DNA of 64,000 bases from an uncultured bacterium (GTDB lineage Bacteria; Verrucomicrobiota; Kiritimatiellia; CAIKKV01; CALHGX01), in NCBI GenBank assembly GCA_938031185.1, contig CALHGX010000009.1:42837-106836 (forward strand), written 5' to 3'. Position 1 is the first letter of the stretch. Each line of letters begins with the position of its first letter. Below, piece after piece: positions 63,481-64,000 of the stretch. A model generated the notes under the pieces. That model made no database searches. It saw only the letters and a list, made by a program, of their open reading frames with translations, and was not told where the DNA came from. The position numbers and the translations under genes are program-made.

Positions 63481-64000
63481 TCAACTTTGGGCCATTTCAC
63501 GCCGTATGCGCTCGGCCAAATCATGTTCGCGCAAGGCGTCCAGGAGCGAGCCCAACTCGCCGTCCATGACGCGATTGAGCGTGTACAGCGTCAGATTGAT
63601 TCGGTGATCTGTCACGCGGTTCTGAGGGAAATTGTAGGTCCGGATCTTCTCGCTGCGGTCGCCCGATCCGATCATGGAGCGCCGCGCCGAGCCGGTTCGT
63701 TCCTCCTCCTCGCGCCGCCGCAGGTCAAGCAACCGGGCCTTGAGCACCGCCATCGCCTTTTCCTTGTTCCGGTGCTGCGATCGCTCGTCCTGGCTCTGCG
63801 CCACCAGCCCCGTAGGCTCGTGCGTGATGCGCACCGCCGAGTAGGTGGTGTTGACTCCCTGACCGCCAGGCCCTGAAGAGCAAAAAATATCTATCCGGAG
63901 CTCTTCCGGTGGAATGAAGATATCGTCCACCTCCGCCACTTCCGGCAAGGCGACCACGCTGGCGGCCGATGTATGAATCCGGCCCGCAGCCTCGGTGGCC
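63481..64000 (-). CDS. prfA: Peptide chain release factor 1, partial (5' end beyond window)
   Basis: The C-terminal about 173 residues of RF1; the reading frame continues past position 64000. [13 protein letters not shown] leads into [50 protein letters not shown], which includes the GGQ catalytic motif. [13 protein letters not shown] and [29 protein letters not shown] follow. RF1 reads UAA and UAG stops. prmC follows 28 bases downstream. Confidence 0.96.
   Translation of the reverse strand, partial: ATEAAGRIHTSAASVVALPEVAEVDDIFIPPEELRIDIFCSSGPGGQGVNTTYSAVRITHEPTGLVAQSQDERSQHRNKEKAMAVLKARLLDLRRREEEERTGSARRSMIGSGDRSEKIRTYNFPQNRVTDHRINLTLYTLNRVMDGELGSLLDALREHDLAERIRREMAQS

Overview
The window (about 62% GC by eye) looks like a chromosomal segment of a Gram-negative-type bacterium, probably of the PVC superphylum (a Kiritimatiellota/Verrucomicrobiota/Lentisphaerota-like lineage). 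The support is indirect: a NfeD/FloA membrane-microdomain operon, GEVED-domain secreted proteins, GTP-type PEP carboxykinase, an outer-membrane barrel candidate, a CdsA signature variant I associate with PVC bacteria, and housekeeping genes that diverge from the usual phyla. I see no phage, insertion sequence, rRNA operon or CRISPR array.

Layout. 1-5 kb: tRNA-Thr, a secreted PLD-type nuclease, then an overlapping operon of an unusual old-yellow-enzyme/GltD fusion, a cupin and an iron-type alcohol dehydrogenase. 5-6.4 kb: an exported serpin. 6.4-11.1 kb: NfeD protease, short NfeD, membrane bactofilin-like protein, FloA, and a proline-rich protein. 11.4-14.4 kb: a tightly overlapping cassette of a glycerophosphodiesterase-like protein, HAD phosphatase, nucleotidyltransferase, cupin and a second nucleotidyltransferase. 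14.5-28.2 kb (minus strand): a surface-polysaccharide cluster transcribed from pckG through two sugar-nucleotide epimerases, glycosyltransferases, a carbamoyltransferase, UDP-glucose-type dehydrogenase and methyltransferase. 28.4-31.2 kb: a secreted two-repeat GEVED protein, split by a frameshift in a homopolymer. 31.6-33.7 kb: coiled-coil protein, LysM lipoprotein and outer-membrane-like barrel.

33.7-35 kb: tRNA-Cys, a tiny basic ORF with a good promoter, and an EIIA-Ntr gene. 35.2-41.9 kb (minus): purA-uppS-cdsA-dxr-rseP-ispG, an isoprenoid/phospholipid/envelope cluster. 42.3-47.3 kb: tRNA-Ser, a zinc-ribbon/EIIA fusion facing a minus-strand lrp-aminotransferase-ktrB-ktrA unit. 47.5-51.2 kb: trmJ-like methyltransferase, then type IV pilus/type II secretion ATPase and inner-membrane protein. 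51.2-57 kb (minus): carB-purF-aldo/keto reductase, where PurF lacks its glutaminase cysteine. 57.3-64 kb: pabBC fusion, RluA-type pseudouridine synthase, and prfA(partial)-prmC-unknown-apbE on the minus strand.

Genes are packed, and successive genes often share four bases (ATGA, GTGA or TTGA). This suggests translational coupling, and it was used to pick several GTG and TTG starts. All functional calls come from reading motifs by eye; no database search was run.
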